DNA from: Ottelia alismoides
Taxonomy: Eukaryota; Streptophyta; Magnoliopsida; Alismatales; Hydrocharitaceae
Direction of reading: 5' to 3'
Length of the DNA stretch: 64,000 nucleotides
Assembly: GCA_037367405.1 (NCBI GenBank)
Contig: JAZKJV010000682.1
Location: 1,286,501 to 1,350,500, forward strand
Below are positions 35,094 to 46,274 of the stretch, piece after piece. The notes below the pieces were generated by a model, which was not told the origin of the DNA, searched no databases, and worked only from the letters and a program-made list of their open reading frames with translations. Numbering within the stretch: position 1 is the stretch's first letter; each line of letters opens with the position of its first letter. The position numbers were made by a program, and so were the translations under genes.

Positions 35094-36805
35094 TAAGAAA
35101 TTTCGAGGACAAATTTTTTTAAGGGTGGTAGATTGTAACAGATAGATATTTTTTCCAGCCATATTTCCTTATAATTCTCCAATCAATAGCATGTAATTAT
35201 TTATGGATTTAATGGGCATTAGTGATCCATTGATTGCCTCATTGGGAGGCACAAAAATCCAATAAAGTTCCCTTCCCTCCCCTCACGTCATATACTTTTG
35301 CAAGAGAGAGAGAGAGAGAAGGAGAGAAGGAGAGTTAGAGAGAGAAAATCTCACCAAGAGATTTATCCTCGTCGCAGGAGACATCAACGTCGATCCGGTA
35401 GCGGAGCACATTGGCTTGGGAGCAAGGAGGGGGATATAGAGATCTAGTAGGTACTTTTCGTTGACCTTGAAGTATGTGTCGATCTCTTAGGAATACAATA
35501 TGATGAATCGATATATGCCTTCTATCATTAATTGTTATAAGTGATTACTTAGTTTGTACAAAATACAATCTCAATATGTATGTATCGGCTTAGGATTTCA
35601 CATATTAACAAAAGTCATATCCGAATCATAATCTTTGAGGGTATGTGTCAAATCTATAGGATCATCTTTCGATAGGCATAGCGTCTCTAATCGTTAACAG
35701 TATTCTAAGATGTTAGAGTTACATCCATTTGATTCATATACACATAGACATCGGATTGATGTTAGATCATTTATGTTCAAGGCTTACGAGTTGCTACTCA
35801 CAGGCAAAACGAATGCATGAGATAATCTATTACCCGTTGTCATTAATTAGATTTTGTATGCAATCAATTAATGTTATTCCACGTTTAAACTTCATAGAGA
35901 ATTGCTATATGGATATCACGGGTGTCTTTTTAATTATAAGATAATCTCATGAAAAATTGTTACCAGTCTAATCTTAGTTATATGTTATAATTCTTGTTTG
36001 TGTTATTCGTATTGGTTTTCTTGATACAATGGGGTTACGTGTCACGAGAAATAAAATGAGGTAATAATCAGTAGTCCTCATTTTCATAACAAGGTTCTCT
36101 GTGTCATTTACTGTTAAATTGAAGAATTAATTTTTCAAGTTAATTAATTACGATATGAATAATCGTATTAGGTAACTCTTTTGTGATGTGTCAATCAAAC
36201 ATTTGAATGCGGTCCCTTTTTATAGCAAAATATGATACTGCTAAGTTGGTGGGTATAACTTGAGGTATTATCATAACGCCTGCCACATATGTCAATTCCT
36301 ATTACCATATATGACTCTATAATACATCACATGATTATTCACTGAGATGACACTGTATATGTATTATATGAAAAGAAACCACTAAATATGGAAGCAAACT
36401 ACCTCTTGGTATAAAATCTAGCATTTATCATGCACTTTAACCTCATGTTGATTTCACATCATGTGTTGTATAAATACGATATAAGTTATACACTATGCAT
36501 CAAATATGATGAAAAATCATACATAATAATTAGATGTATGTACGACAACTCACATGGTCAAATACGATGATAAAGGTATAAAGTTCTAGTAAAATTAGGG
36601 AAATAAATATATTGAATTGTCACCATCAATGATTTGATAATGTCAAAGTACTGACTATTTATGCATACAACTAATAATCGATCAATTGTATGCTATTCAT
36701 AATTTTATGTGTATCACATCCATTGGTGATTATTGAAGCTATCAAGTTATAAAAGTGGATAGCAAGATAGTGTAATTGAAATATTCACGTGAACCACTTT
36801 TTTAT

Positions 36806-37045
36806 GGGATTTTTACCCGACAATCCTATAAACTTTGTCAATTACCTCTACGACCTTTGAAACAATATAATTCCTCCCTCGACCCCGTAAACTTGTCAAC
36901 TCTTACCCCGTGAATCCTCCGGGTAATCTGTTTGAAGCCCGTGGGGGTTCTTGGGGTAATTTTTAGAGTCGATGGAGTAATTACGTTGTGCAAAAGGTCG
37001 TAGAGGTAATTTAAAAAGTTTATAGGGTCTGTCAGGTAAAAATCC
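36806..37045. mobile_element. MITE with long inverted ends (240 bp)
   Basis: Ends GGGATTTTTACCCGACA and its inverse pair over about 50 bases including ATTACCTC and ACGACCTTT. Flanks CTTTTTTAT and ATTTTTTAT agree at 8 of 9 bases, suggesting a nine-base target duplication as made by Mutator-like elements. A second copy is at 60,783-61,018. Confidence 0.75.
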
Positions 37046-37108
37046 ATTTTTTATTAAAAAGGAAATGTTGTTTAAAGAATAAAAATTTTCTGAACGTGAG
37101 TAATGGCA

Positions 37109-37395
37109 CGACAATGATAAGTGGAGCTAAGTGATATACCTAATGGTGGGAGCCACCTCTAGAGTCCAATTATCGTAGGCCCAAAGTGTAATGCCGCAAG
37201 GGGCGTATGATTGCAAGGAACCGCGGAGGCAAAAGCTAAGTCCTCATGTAGCTATTGACGATAAGCAGAGCTAAATGCTACACCTAATGGTGGGAGCCAC
37301 CTCTAGAGTCCAATTATTGTAGGCCCAAGGGACAACTCCGCAAGGGGCGTATAGTTGCAAGGAACCATAGAGGCAAAAGCTAAGTCCTCTACAGT
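37109..37395. repeat. 144-bp tandem duplication inside the LTR
   Basis: GATAAG and TAATGGTGGGAGCCACC recur 144 bases apart (37,116/37,260 and 37,141/37,285). The copies differ by about 15%, so the duplication is old. Confidence 0.85.
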
Positions 37396-38304
37396 TGTAG
37401 CTACACTGTCATGTATGTTATGTTCATGGACCGCTTGTGCCAGCGATAAAGCCACCAAAGCCGTTTAAAGATTTAACAATCAAGATAACTTTAATCACTA
37501 AACGAACCAAGGGTATGTGTACAAATCTGAAATTGCTGAGGCGTATGTGTGCAACTATGGCAAAGTAATGGTATTGTGCAAGTGTTATGATTGAAATGGG
37601 CATGTACGCAATTATGGAAAATTCTGAGGGTATTTGTGAAAATATGAAAATGTTAAGGCGTATACGTAATTATGAAAAACTCTAAGAGAATATATGAAAT
37701 CATGGCTTCAATGTATGTATTCGGAAGGAATATCCTTCGTATGCATAATTATGCGAATTATGAGTCGCATAATGATAATATATGAGACAAGTGGATATTA
37801 CCTGAGGTAAGATAATTGTGTAATTTGTATCATTGAATTGATATGATAATGCATGTAAGAGCTTATGTTTATAATGGTTTAAAATAGCATAGGGAGACTT
37901 GTTTTTCCGCGCTAGACGGCTTGACCTCAACTCGACACATACTGAGCATTACGCTCATAACATGTGTTGTTTTTTTCCAGGAGAACATGAGGTTTGACTT
38001 ACTTGCTAGTTCAAGGAAAACTATCCGTCGTCGTGAAGTTGAACCAGTACGGATCACTGATGGCTTGTTCACAGAAGGATGTCATTATGTCCACTGGAAC
38101 TTTGATGTGCTAGTTTTATTGTTGGTTCTTTTGCAATATTATCCATATTGGAGCTGTAATAAGAGAACTATTATGCTGATTGAACTTTAGTTAAACATTA
38201 TATTTCTCTGCTCATTGATTACCATGCTAGTTTTCGGTAACGGTTCGATCGGACGACCAAATGTTTTATGCTTCCGCTGGTTAGCCTGACCTTGTTCCAT
38301 TACA

Positions 38305-38893
38305 CTATGAGAATGCCTGAAAAACTATGAAGGTGCGTTTGGTACGCGGGTTAGGGCGGGTTAAACTGGTAGATGGTAGCTTGTTTTTGTGTTTGGATAG
38401 ATGGTTAAACTGAGGGTGAGTTAGAAGTGGGTTTATTGTGATATGATTATATTGAAGTTTGAAAAAATGAGTAGTTATTGTGATGTGATTGTATTGAAGT
38501 TTGGAAAAGTTGGTAGAAGTGGAGTAGTTTATAATTTTTATGTGATATGATGGTATAATATATTATTTTTTGATGAAATTGATGAAGGAGTATTGACTTA
38601 TTTAATTTTTTTAAAAAGAAATAAAACGGGGCCCACATAAAGAGAGAAAGGATGGATTAAGAGGGGTAAACTCCCCCGGCCCATGATGGTTTCACTAACC
38701 TCGTCATCAACACATGGAATTACTCCCATGCTTTGAGATCAAGCAATGAGGAACCAACCAAGCCTTTGAGATCAAGCAACTTCTACATTCCCATTTATGA
38801 TGCAACCTTTTGTGAGGCAAAGAACATCAACGAGGAGAGAGAGAGAGAGAGTCTGTGTGGCACTCTCAAAGAGTCAGAAAGAGAAAAGAGCGA
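38305..38893. other. Intergenic DNA with one possible MITE end
   Basis: A stretch from about 38,335 starts GTGCGTTTGGTACGCGGG, resembling the starts of several plant MITEs, but I could not find a convincing partner end. No gene is seen. A (GA)n tract lies at 38,832-38,850. Confidence 0.35.
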
Positions 38894-39092
38894 ATATATA
38901 TATATATATATATATATATGAGTGATCCTATGAGAGCAAAAAGTTGTGAGAGCATGAGAGGGATGATTCTGGACCACATGATTCACCTAGGAGAGAGAAG
39001 ACCAGGAGAGAGAAAACAGAATCATGTGGTCCAGAATCATCCCTCTCATGCTCTCACAACTTTTTGCTCTCATAATATCACTCATATATATA
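38894..39092. repeat. Palindromic element 1 of a (TA)n-linked cluster
   Basis: A (TA)13 tract (38,894-38,919) is followed by arms 38,911-38,984 and 39,019-39,092 that are almost perfect inverted copies over about 70 bases. It ends in another (TA)n tract. No coding frame. Confidence 0.85.
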
Positions 39093-39101
39093 TAGGATTT
39101 C

Positions 39102-39370
39102 TTTCAAATAGGACGCAGTCCTTCCATAATTAAGGAAGGCCAGCCCCTTTTTGTATAAAACATGATGACTTTGGTAGAATACGTATACAGTTTTGTATTA
39201 TAACATGCAGTTTTAATGTTTGTATTATAATACGTAGTTTTGTATGCGGCTTTGTATTTATAACGTGCACCTGTAATACAAACTGTATACATATTCTACT
39301 AAAGTGTTCGTTTTTATACAAAAAAGGGGCGGCCTTCCTGAACTCAGGAAGGACTGCGTCCTATTTGAAA
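39102..39370. repeat. Palindromic element 2 of the (TA)n-linked cluster
   Basis: The ends TTTCAAATAGGACGCAGTCC (39,102) and its inverse (to 39,370) pair over about 55 bases, and an inner part also pairs imperfectly. It sits between TA tracts at 39,083-39,094 and 39,378-39,395. A 269-bp MITE-like unit. Confidence 0.85.
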
Positions 39371-39398
39371 GGCCCCCTATATATATTATATATATGAG

Positions 39399-39780
39399 GA
39401 TGGGGAGCTTGCACCAAGGTGCATGTAATTTTACATGCACCGGGGCTTATATCTTCCGCATTTTATATTTTTTTGAAAAATACCACCATGTATATTCATC
39501 TATATATCCCTCCAATATGCCATTCGAATTTCATCAGAAACAGAGACTCCTATGCCCTCCATCTAGAATAGGTAATTTTAACGGTCTTAGAATTGTTGTG
39601 ATCGGCCTGTTCTAGATGGAGGGCATATAAGTCTCTGTTTCTGATGAATTTCGAATGGCATACTGGAAGGATATATAGATGAATATACATGGTGATATTT
39701 TCCAAAAAAGTAAAAAAGTGTAGAAGATATAAGCTCCGGTGCATATAAAATTGCATGCACCTTGGTGCAAGCTCCCCATC
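39399..39780. repeat. Palindromic element 3 of the (TA)n-linked cluster
   Basis: GATGGGGAGCTTGCACC at 39,399 pairs with GGTGCAAGCTCCCCATC ending at 39,780, and the inverted similarity runs through most of the 382 bp. Flanked by TA tracts on both sides. Foldback type, no coding frame. Confidence 0.87.
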
Positions 39781-39795
39781 CGATATATATATAAT

Positions 39796-40222
39796 ATAAT
39801 CAGAAGAAAGTGAAAGGTCATGTTTAACTCCCCAAATTAAACACTGAGCTACAGCCTCCAGGGTGTGGATGTCACATGCACTGGTGAGGGCAGGGTCAAT
39901 CAGCAATGGATACGCACCTTTCTAATATTACAGCTATTTAGTGCCATCTGCCTGTGGTATTCTTATTCATATGCATTCAAGATTTGACGACGTACATATG
40001 TCAAGTGATCGTACGTCTTGCGGTGCGTAGGATGGATATTATTGTTGTTGAGATTGAAGTGGCATTGTTTTTTTTGTTTGAGTTTATTGGAGTACCGATT
40101 CCCGTTTGTTTGACCCAGTACTGATGACTCCATTACTCGATGCAGTTAAACCCTAACACCGATTACATATTCCTCTCCCATTCTCCTTTTTCCGATTGTT
40201 GAAGATCTCATCTCAACAAGAG
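39796..40222. other. Intergenic DNA, no gene seen
   Basis: No reading frame, RNA gene or repeat end was recognised between the palindrome cluster and the CACTA-like elements. Confidence 0.45.
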
Positions 40223-40636
40223 GACTACAGTTAAATTTGGCTATAGTAAAATTTTCTTCTTCAAAATCCGTCACTACATAAGATGTTGTTAAATATATAA
40301 CGACATATTGTTCGTTGTGATTTATTTTAACTTTAAACTAGCAACGGTCCATGTAGAGATAATTATCTATTGCTGTTTTTTAAAATTTCAATTAATTATC
40401 ACTAATTTTTCAATTCAAAAATTAGTGGTGATTAGTTATTTTTTTAAAAAAATAGTAACAAATAAGTATCGCTATATGGATTGCCGATAATGATCTAACG
40501 ATGGATATGATATTCGTTGTCAATTTCAAGTACAAAAATCATTTCGCATCGATAGTATCGTCGTTATACATTTAACAATGGTTGATTTAGTGATAGATTG
40601 AAAAAAATTTCAGTATAGTCCACTTTTATTCTAGTG
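40223..40636. mobile_element. Old CACTA-type palindromic MITE
   Basis: Shares the inner words GTTGTTAAATATATAACGA and GCAACGGTCCA with the better-preserved copy at 40,751. The right end is a clear CTAGTG; the left end has GACTA in place of CACTA. The interior folds back on itself. Flanks GAG and GAA match at two of three bases. Confidence 0.65.
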
Positions 40637-40750
40637 GAACTGAGAGAAGAATGGAGATGGAAATACAATCAAACCGAGCATGCAAAATGATTTTTGCGAG
40701 TATCGATATACCCCAAAATGCAATGAGATATGAGTAGTTCATACTACGTT

Positions 40751-41202
40751 CACTACAAAAAAATTGAGCTATAGTGACGGTTTTGAAAAAATCCGTCACT
40801 AAATTAGCCGTTGTTAAATATATAATGATGATATTATTCGTTGCGAAATGAGTTTTCGTACTCAAAATTAGCAACGAATATCATATCTGTCGTTATATCA
40901 TTAGCAACGGTCCACATAGCGACGCTTATTCGTTGCTATTTTTCAAAATTTTGATTAATCGTCGCTAAATTTTGAACTAAAAAAATAGCGACGATTAGAT
41001 GATATTTTGAAAAATAGCAACGGACAAGCGTCGCTATGTGGATCGTTGCTAATGATATAACGACATATATGATATTCGTTGCTAATTTTGAGTAAGGAAA
41101 CTCATTTCGCAACGAATAATATCGTCATTATATATTTAACAACGGCTAATTTAGTGACATATTTTTCCAAAACCGTCACTATAGCTCAATTTTGTTGTAG
41201 TG
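40751..41202. mobile_element. CACTA-type palindromic MITE (452 bp)
   Basis: Ends CACTACAAAAAAATTGAGC and GCTCAATTTTGTTGTAGTG are inverted, and the same three bases GTT flank both sides (40,748-40,750 and 41,203-41,205). The interior is close to a perfect palindrome centred near 40,975 and is built of GTTGCTA, GCAACG and CGTCGCTA words. No transposase frame. Confidence 0.9.
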
Positions 41203-41518
41203 GTTGTAATGTACTTGGTTGTGCGGATCACAGAAGAGAACATGAATTAACTTCATGGTTCAAGAGGTTTACTAGTAATTACTTGTTCGAATAAATCTTG
41301 CTATGTGTTTATTTTGCTTGTTAGAATGTATATGTGACTTGTGTTGTTATAATAGGGGGACAAATTTTACAAGCTCTTTTTCCTAAAGAATGAATGGATT
41401 TACACCCACAATCTTCTATACTTTCATAATTACATGACGAACCCTCTATTTGCATGTAAAATCGTGAGGTGCAACCATTACTAGGCATAATCTTGCATTA
41501 ACTTTCATCCATTTTCGG

Positions 41519-41645
41519 CCTGTTTGGTTGCAAGGTTGGGCAGGGTTGGGCTGGGCTGGGTTGGGGTGGGTGAATAGTAATCTGTGAGGAGGAAGTATCC
41601 TTGTGAATAGTAACCAGGGTTGGGCCAACTCTGCAACCAAACAGG
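41519..41645. mobile_element. Small MITE (127 bp) with CCTGTTTGG ends
   Basis: CCTGTTTGGTTGCA at 41,519 and its inverse at 41,632-41,645 form perfect 14-base inverted repeats. The inner part is rich in GGGTTGGG. The terminal motif resembles several hAT or PIF/Harbinger MITEs, but the flanks show no clear target duplication. Confidence 0.75.
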
Positions 41646-41939
41646 AGAATAGAGATGGAGAATCTTTGTTTGCACACACCCTAAGACATTGAGCTCTGTT
41701 CGAATCATCTTCACTAGAAGATCATCTTCATGCAGCAAATGAACCTACCACAATGGATCTGAGGGTGGGGAGCAACAGTTGCCTCTTGGGAAGAAACTTC
41801 TACTATCATTGTCTATCATCTCCATCAAGGTAGGGTTAACGACATTTCCATCCCCGTGCTCATAGAATATCTTTGCCTCCTAAAGCTTCAAGGCTCCAGA
41901 TATGGTCTACAGACTCTACACTATCATGAACCACTTCCT

Positions 41940-42165
41940 TGGTTAGAGCAATGATTTATCCGTTGACTTATTCGTTAAAAATGTATCAATCATTGCTAAT
42001 AACGATTGAAAGAAAAAGTCAAAAGATAGTTGTTGCTATATGATTCGTTGTTAGGAATATAGCAACGAATAGGCTATTCGTTGGAAATTTAAAGAATGAT
42101 GCTTCCGATAATATTCGTTGTTATATATTTAACTACGGATGATACGACAACGAATAAACATTTCC
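41940..42165. mobile_element. CACTA-like MITE remnant
   Basis: Words ATTCGTTGTTA, TAGCAACGAATA and TTATATATTTAAC are shared with the palindromes at 40,223 and 40,751, but no ends survive. Confidence 0.5.
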
Positions 42166-42169
42166 ATCG

Positions 42170-43477
42170 CCGTAGGTGAAATATGTTCCAGTATTATCTT
42201 CTTCCTTGTATTATTGCATCATAAGCAGAGTTTTTTAATTGGCTCTTCTCAGGTAAAGGATTTGGCATAAACCCAACTATAAAAGACTTTGTCATCATCA
42301 AAATATATCGGTTGAATAGTCACATATATAGTTAATCCTTCTTTTTGTTAATCCCCGAAAGGGCTTTGTTTGTAAACATAATATGAAAGTTTGCTCGTAG
42401 GTCTTTCACGAGCACAGTTACCCTGCAATATACTCAAAGAATAAGAAGAACACTATACGTCCTCATCACTGTGGTCTTATAATGGGATTTTCGAACTTTC
42501 ACATTAGAAAGCTAATGTGGCTGAGAGTTGGATTCCATTCCTCCAACATCACTCCAGTGTTTGATTAAAAGAGAGCATATATATCTCATGATCTCTTGCT
42601 TTATCTTTGTTAACACATGTACAAAACCACTTGCCATCATATCAAAGTATACCAGTCACACTAATCTTCTTTCACAGTGTAGGATGAATGGGGACAAGAC
42701 AACCAAGGTGCAACCAAGGTGAATATATAAGGCCCATTGACAAGGGCATGACTCAGGCCATCCGATAACAATCCATCGGATGACCGTCGTCTGGCACTGC
42801 TCTGCTCTATCATCCCCCACCTCGGCATTCACACCTCAGAAAAAATTTAAACATGTGTCTTTGTAAAGTCACTTAACTTGAACCTTACTAGAAGGAAACC
42901 TTACTTGTCAAGGGAAAAATATAAAGAAAACTCCGTTCATGCATCGATTCTCAATTATATTCCTAGAATTCAAACATAACAATGAGAGTCCTCAACTTTA
43001 GAATTAAGGAAGCTTACGCAAAGCTGCATTTGAAATCTAAAAAAAAGATTGGATTATATTTCATTGCGTTCAAATAGTATGGATCCAATTGAAAATTGAT
43101 ATATAGATGGAACCTTTTTGCAATTTACTCAAACACGATCGCTGTTAAATGTTACTCCGCAGACGACCTAGAAACAAGGCCATCAAACCCTATCGGATAT
43201 CCAGCATGCCATGAAGACCCGAATACCCGAATAACTGGACACAGTACCGTGGATAACGGCACCATTCGCGTCGCATATGATGCGAGAAAAAGCACGTCTC
43301 CGCTTCCCACCAAATCTTGTGTTTTCTTCCCTTAATCCAACTTAACCATTAAACCCCTCCAACTGCCCTTCCAACGACTCTTAACCCCCTACCTTCACCT
43401 AAATTACCGTCAACACCTTTACACCTCCGTTTCAGACGAGAGCCCTCAGTGGTAAATTCCCATCCCCTTTCTCTCTC
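42170..43477. other. Upstream region of the expansin gene
   Basis: Non-coding sequence, AT-rich to about 43,080, then of balanced composition with C/T-rich tracts toward the promoter. I see no gene and no recognisable transposon end. It presumably contains the expansin promoter, but I cannot assign individual control sites. Confidence 0.4.
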
Positions 43478-43486
43478 CATAAATAC
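43478..43486 (+). promoter_or_regulatory. Putative TATA box of the expansin gene
   Basis: CATAAATAC, 50-60 bases upstream of the start codon and preceded by a C/T-rich tract. It would imply a transcript start near 43,510 and a short leader. Confidence 0.55.
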
Positions 43487-43536
43487 CCCCACACTCACCT
43501 CACTACGCCTCCACTCTCTCCTTCCCTTCCTTACCA

Positions 43537-44943
43537 ATGGCGCCCCTCCGCTTCTTCCCCGCAGCAGCCATTGCCATTGCCGCCATACTCTTCACCTCCT
43601 GCCTCGTGGAAGCCCGCATCCCGGGAATCTACACCGGCGGCGCATGGCAGGGCGCTCATGCCACATTCTACGGCGGCAGCGACGCCTCTGGCACGATGGG
43701 TAAAAGAACCAACGCGGTTTCTTGCGCGAAACCTACCTCGCAAAATGGGGTCCTGCGTGCACTGAGCCAGTTTCTTTTCGTCGTTGTTGTGCAGGTGGGG
43801 CGTGCGGGTACGGTAACCTGTACAGCGAGGGCTACGGCGTGCAGAACGCGGCGCTGAGCACGGCACTGTTCAACGAGGGGCTGAGCTGCGGTGCGTGCTT
43901 CGAGATAAAGTGCGCGGACGACCCCAAGTGGTGCCATCCGGGGAGCCCTTCCATCTTCGTGACGGCCACCAACTTCTGCCCTCCCAACTACGCTCTCCCC
44001 AGCGACAACGGCGGGTGGTGCAACCCACCTCGCCCTCACTTCGACCTCGCCATGCCCATGTTCCTCAAGATCGCCGAGTACCGCGCCGGCATCGTCCCCG
44101 TCTCCTACCGCAGGTCTCTCTCCCTCTCCTCCCCGACTCTTCCATTAAATTGGAGTGAGACAGCTCTGTTTTAGGAAGAGTAGATCTCGTTAGAAGTTAT
44201 CGCTCTCCGGCGAGACAGCATACCACGCAGAGGGATTCGTGGGTCTGTGGGACCCACGTCTCCGCGTCCCTCCTATACTTCCTCTCCGCGCACGAAAGCT
44301 CGTCCAGCGCCATCGTGTGTTGCCCCGACCATGCTTTTTCGTTTTTGCCTTTATTTAACGTTGGGCTATTAAAATTATAAGACTTTTTTTGGGGTCTAAT
44401 TATATACAAAATTTAAGTCGGGTATATTTTGGACTATTTTACCGAATTAGCAAAAAGGAAAATACATACCGATGGACCCACCCCCACGCCTTATCATGCA
44501 AAAAGGACAGCGTGATCCCTTGGAATTTAAGACAGGAACAAAGCACCTGTTTCAACCTTTTCACTGGGAAATTCTTTTTAATTGATATCTGTGTCCTGAT
44601 ATACGGATCCTGACGCAAACGGATCTCTTGCAGGGTACCGTGCCGGAAATCGGGCGGGATCCGGTTCACCATAAACGGGTTCCGCTACTTCAACTTGCTG
44701 CTGATCACCAACGTCGCCGGCGCCGGCGACATCGTGCGAGTAAGCGTGAAGGGAACCCGCACGGGATGGATGAGCATGAGCAGGAACTGGGGGCAGAACT
44801 GGCAGTCCAACGCCGTCCTCGTCGGGCAAGCCCTCTCCTTCCGCGTCACCGGCAGCGACCACCGCACCTCCACCTCATGGAACGTCGCCCCGGCAAATTG
44901 GCAGTTCGGGCAGACCTTCGAAGGCAAGAACTTCCGGGTTTAA
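43537..44943 (+). CDS. EXPA: Alpha-expansin (EXPA), three exons
   Basis: A secreted wall-loosening protein that acts without hydrolysis on cellulose-xyloglucan contacts. Exons are 43,537-43,699, 43,795-44,113 and 44,634-44,943 (163, 319 and 310 bases), joined through GT/AG introns of 95 and 520 bases to give 263 residues. Residues 1-26 are a signal peptide (hydrophobic [12 protein letters not shown], cut after VEA). The six-stranded barrel domain spans about 45-160, with [10 protein letters not shown] (55-64), paired cysteines and HFD at 136-138. The second, wall-binding domain follows to the end with W206, W213 and W217. The sequence [14 protein letters not shown] marks the alpha class. The two intron positions and the length are typical of the class, and no lesion is visible. 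GC-rich third positions contrast with the AT-rich surroundings and fit a monocot. Which EXPA paralogue it is cannot be told here. Confidence 0.95.
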
Positions 44944-45360
44944 ACACGACCCCGGTTGTTGCATGAAGTGAGGTCGACTATGTGGATTGATCGACCTCGT
45001 TTTTATTTTTCAAAGTTGAAGAGTCGTAGGTAGTAGTAGTCCATTAGCGTGTGTTGCACCCACTCTGTTTTTTATCATGGGTTTGGTTGGTGTGGTTTTG
45101 GTAGTGGTGTTTGGGCGTGCTGAAGTGGCTGCAGACAGAAAGCTGCTCGTGGCCCGCAGCCGCCTGCTCCTACTGGTGGTATTTACTAGATTTTGGGTCT
45201 TATAGCTCTTGAAAGAAGAGGGAAAGGGGTTTATAGTTTAAGGAAGATGTGGTGTCTGTCCTCTTTTTTTATACGTCGTTTTGCAATATGTACTTGACAG
45301 TATATATAATATATATTTGATATATGCTACTGAAACTGTGGTTTGGTTTTTGCATTAAAT
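44944..45360 (+). other. Probable 3' untranslated region and downstream flank of the expansin gene
   Basis: T-rich sequence after the stop codon. A near-upstream AT-rich stretch with AATATATAT lies near 45,310, and a poly(A) site could be near 45,350. No other gene is seen. Confidence 0.4.
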
Positions 45361-46274
45361 TTATGGGCTTTTATGTAAATGGTTTATGATGAACGTCTGA
45401 CTAAGGTATGGGCTGTTGGAAGAAAATGGTGTAACTAGACTCAGTGTTCTTGTTGGGTAACATGGTAGAAGTATAATTTCACGTTTCACGTATATTACGA
45501 ATACGTAGAGTTGTAGTAAAATCATAAGATAGCACCTTTTTGGACTAGTGAACAATGTCCGTCATAATCTTCATTAAGGTGGAAAGTTTACTATTTACAA
45601 AACATTTTCCTTGACAAAAACGGAGGATACCATCCCCTCCTCCCTAGAGATTGATTGTCTGCTGTAATACACATCTGCTGTATTAAAACAGACGATCCAG
45701 ACTGCTCCTCCCTAATCACATCAACCCTCAACAGTATAATAAACTTTCTGCTGCAGAGCCATCCACTTAGCACTTGCACCCCTTTGTTTTGTTCCACAAT
45801 TCCCTATTTTGGACAGTGGACTTGAGATTTACTTGTTTTAATCGAAGTATGAGTCCTTTTCCTTACTAGGCTTCCATTGATAGAATAGGAAAGGAAAGAA
45901 AGATGTGACCCAAATGGAAGGGTGCAAGTGTAGGATGCGCAGCAGTAGAAGTAGGTTCAGCGGACTTACTTAGCAAAGAGGGTGGGGAGGACCGTAGGAG
46001 GAGAGGTAAGGATGAGGTTCCCCTTTGCCAGAGGGGAGAGGGAGTGGGAAACGGGGAGTTGCCCCACGGCTTTCTGCAACTACATGGGCCAAACCCAGAA
46101 TTGGATTCACCCTTTTGGTGCAAGTGGGCAGAAAGCAACGGTTCCTGTGCCCCCTGGTTTCATCACCTTCCAAAACAGAGCAGCAGCTCAACCTCTCTCA
46201 TTGGGCACTTGAGAGATACGCATTCATTTAACTTCTGTGTCCTCTCTTTGACTTTGGGACGACGATTTTGATTC
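45361..46274. other. Intergenic DNA, no supported gene
   Basis: Includes a short inverted motif TCTGCTGTAATACAC/ATCTGCTGTATTAAAACAGA near 45,658-45,695, loosely like the ends of the foldback element. An open frame at 45,866-46,138 (minus) has no recognisable domain. Confidence 0.4.

Larger units (their letters stand above)
35134..38304 (+). mobile_element. 3' LTR of the decayed chromovirus (right end uncertain)
   Basis: A polypurine tract (TTTTTTTAAGGGTGGTAGA, 35,114-35,132) directly precedes TGTAACA at 35,134, the usual start of this type of LTR. It contains a (GA)n tract at 35,300-35,346. The end is uncertain; an ATTACA near 38,299-38,304 is my best guess, giving about 3.2 kb including a later MITE. 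No upstream LTR was found. Confidence 0.5.

Noticed and set aside
43722..44174. Open frame of 150 codons across the second expansin exon
   Set aside because: It starts inside intron 1 and runs into intron 2. The spliced three-exon model gives a perfect expansin instead.
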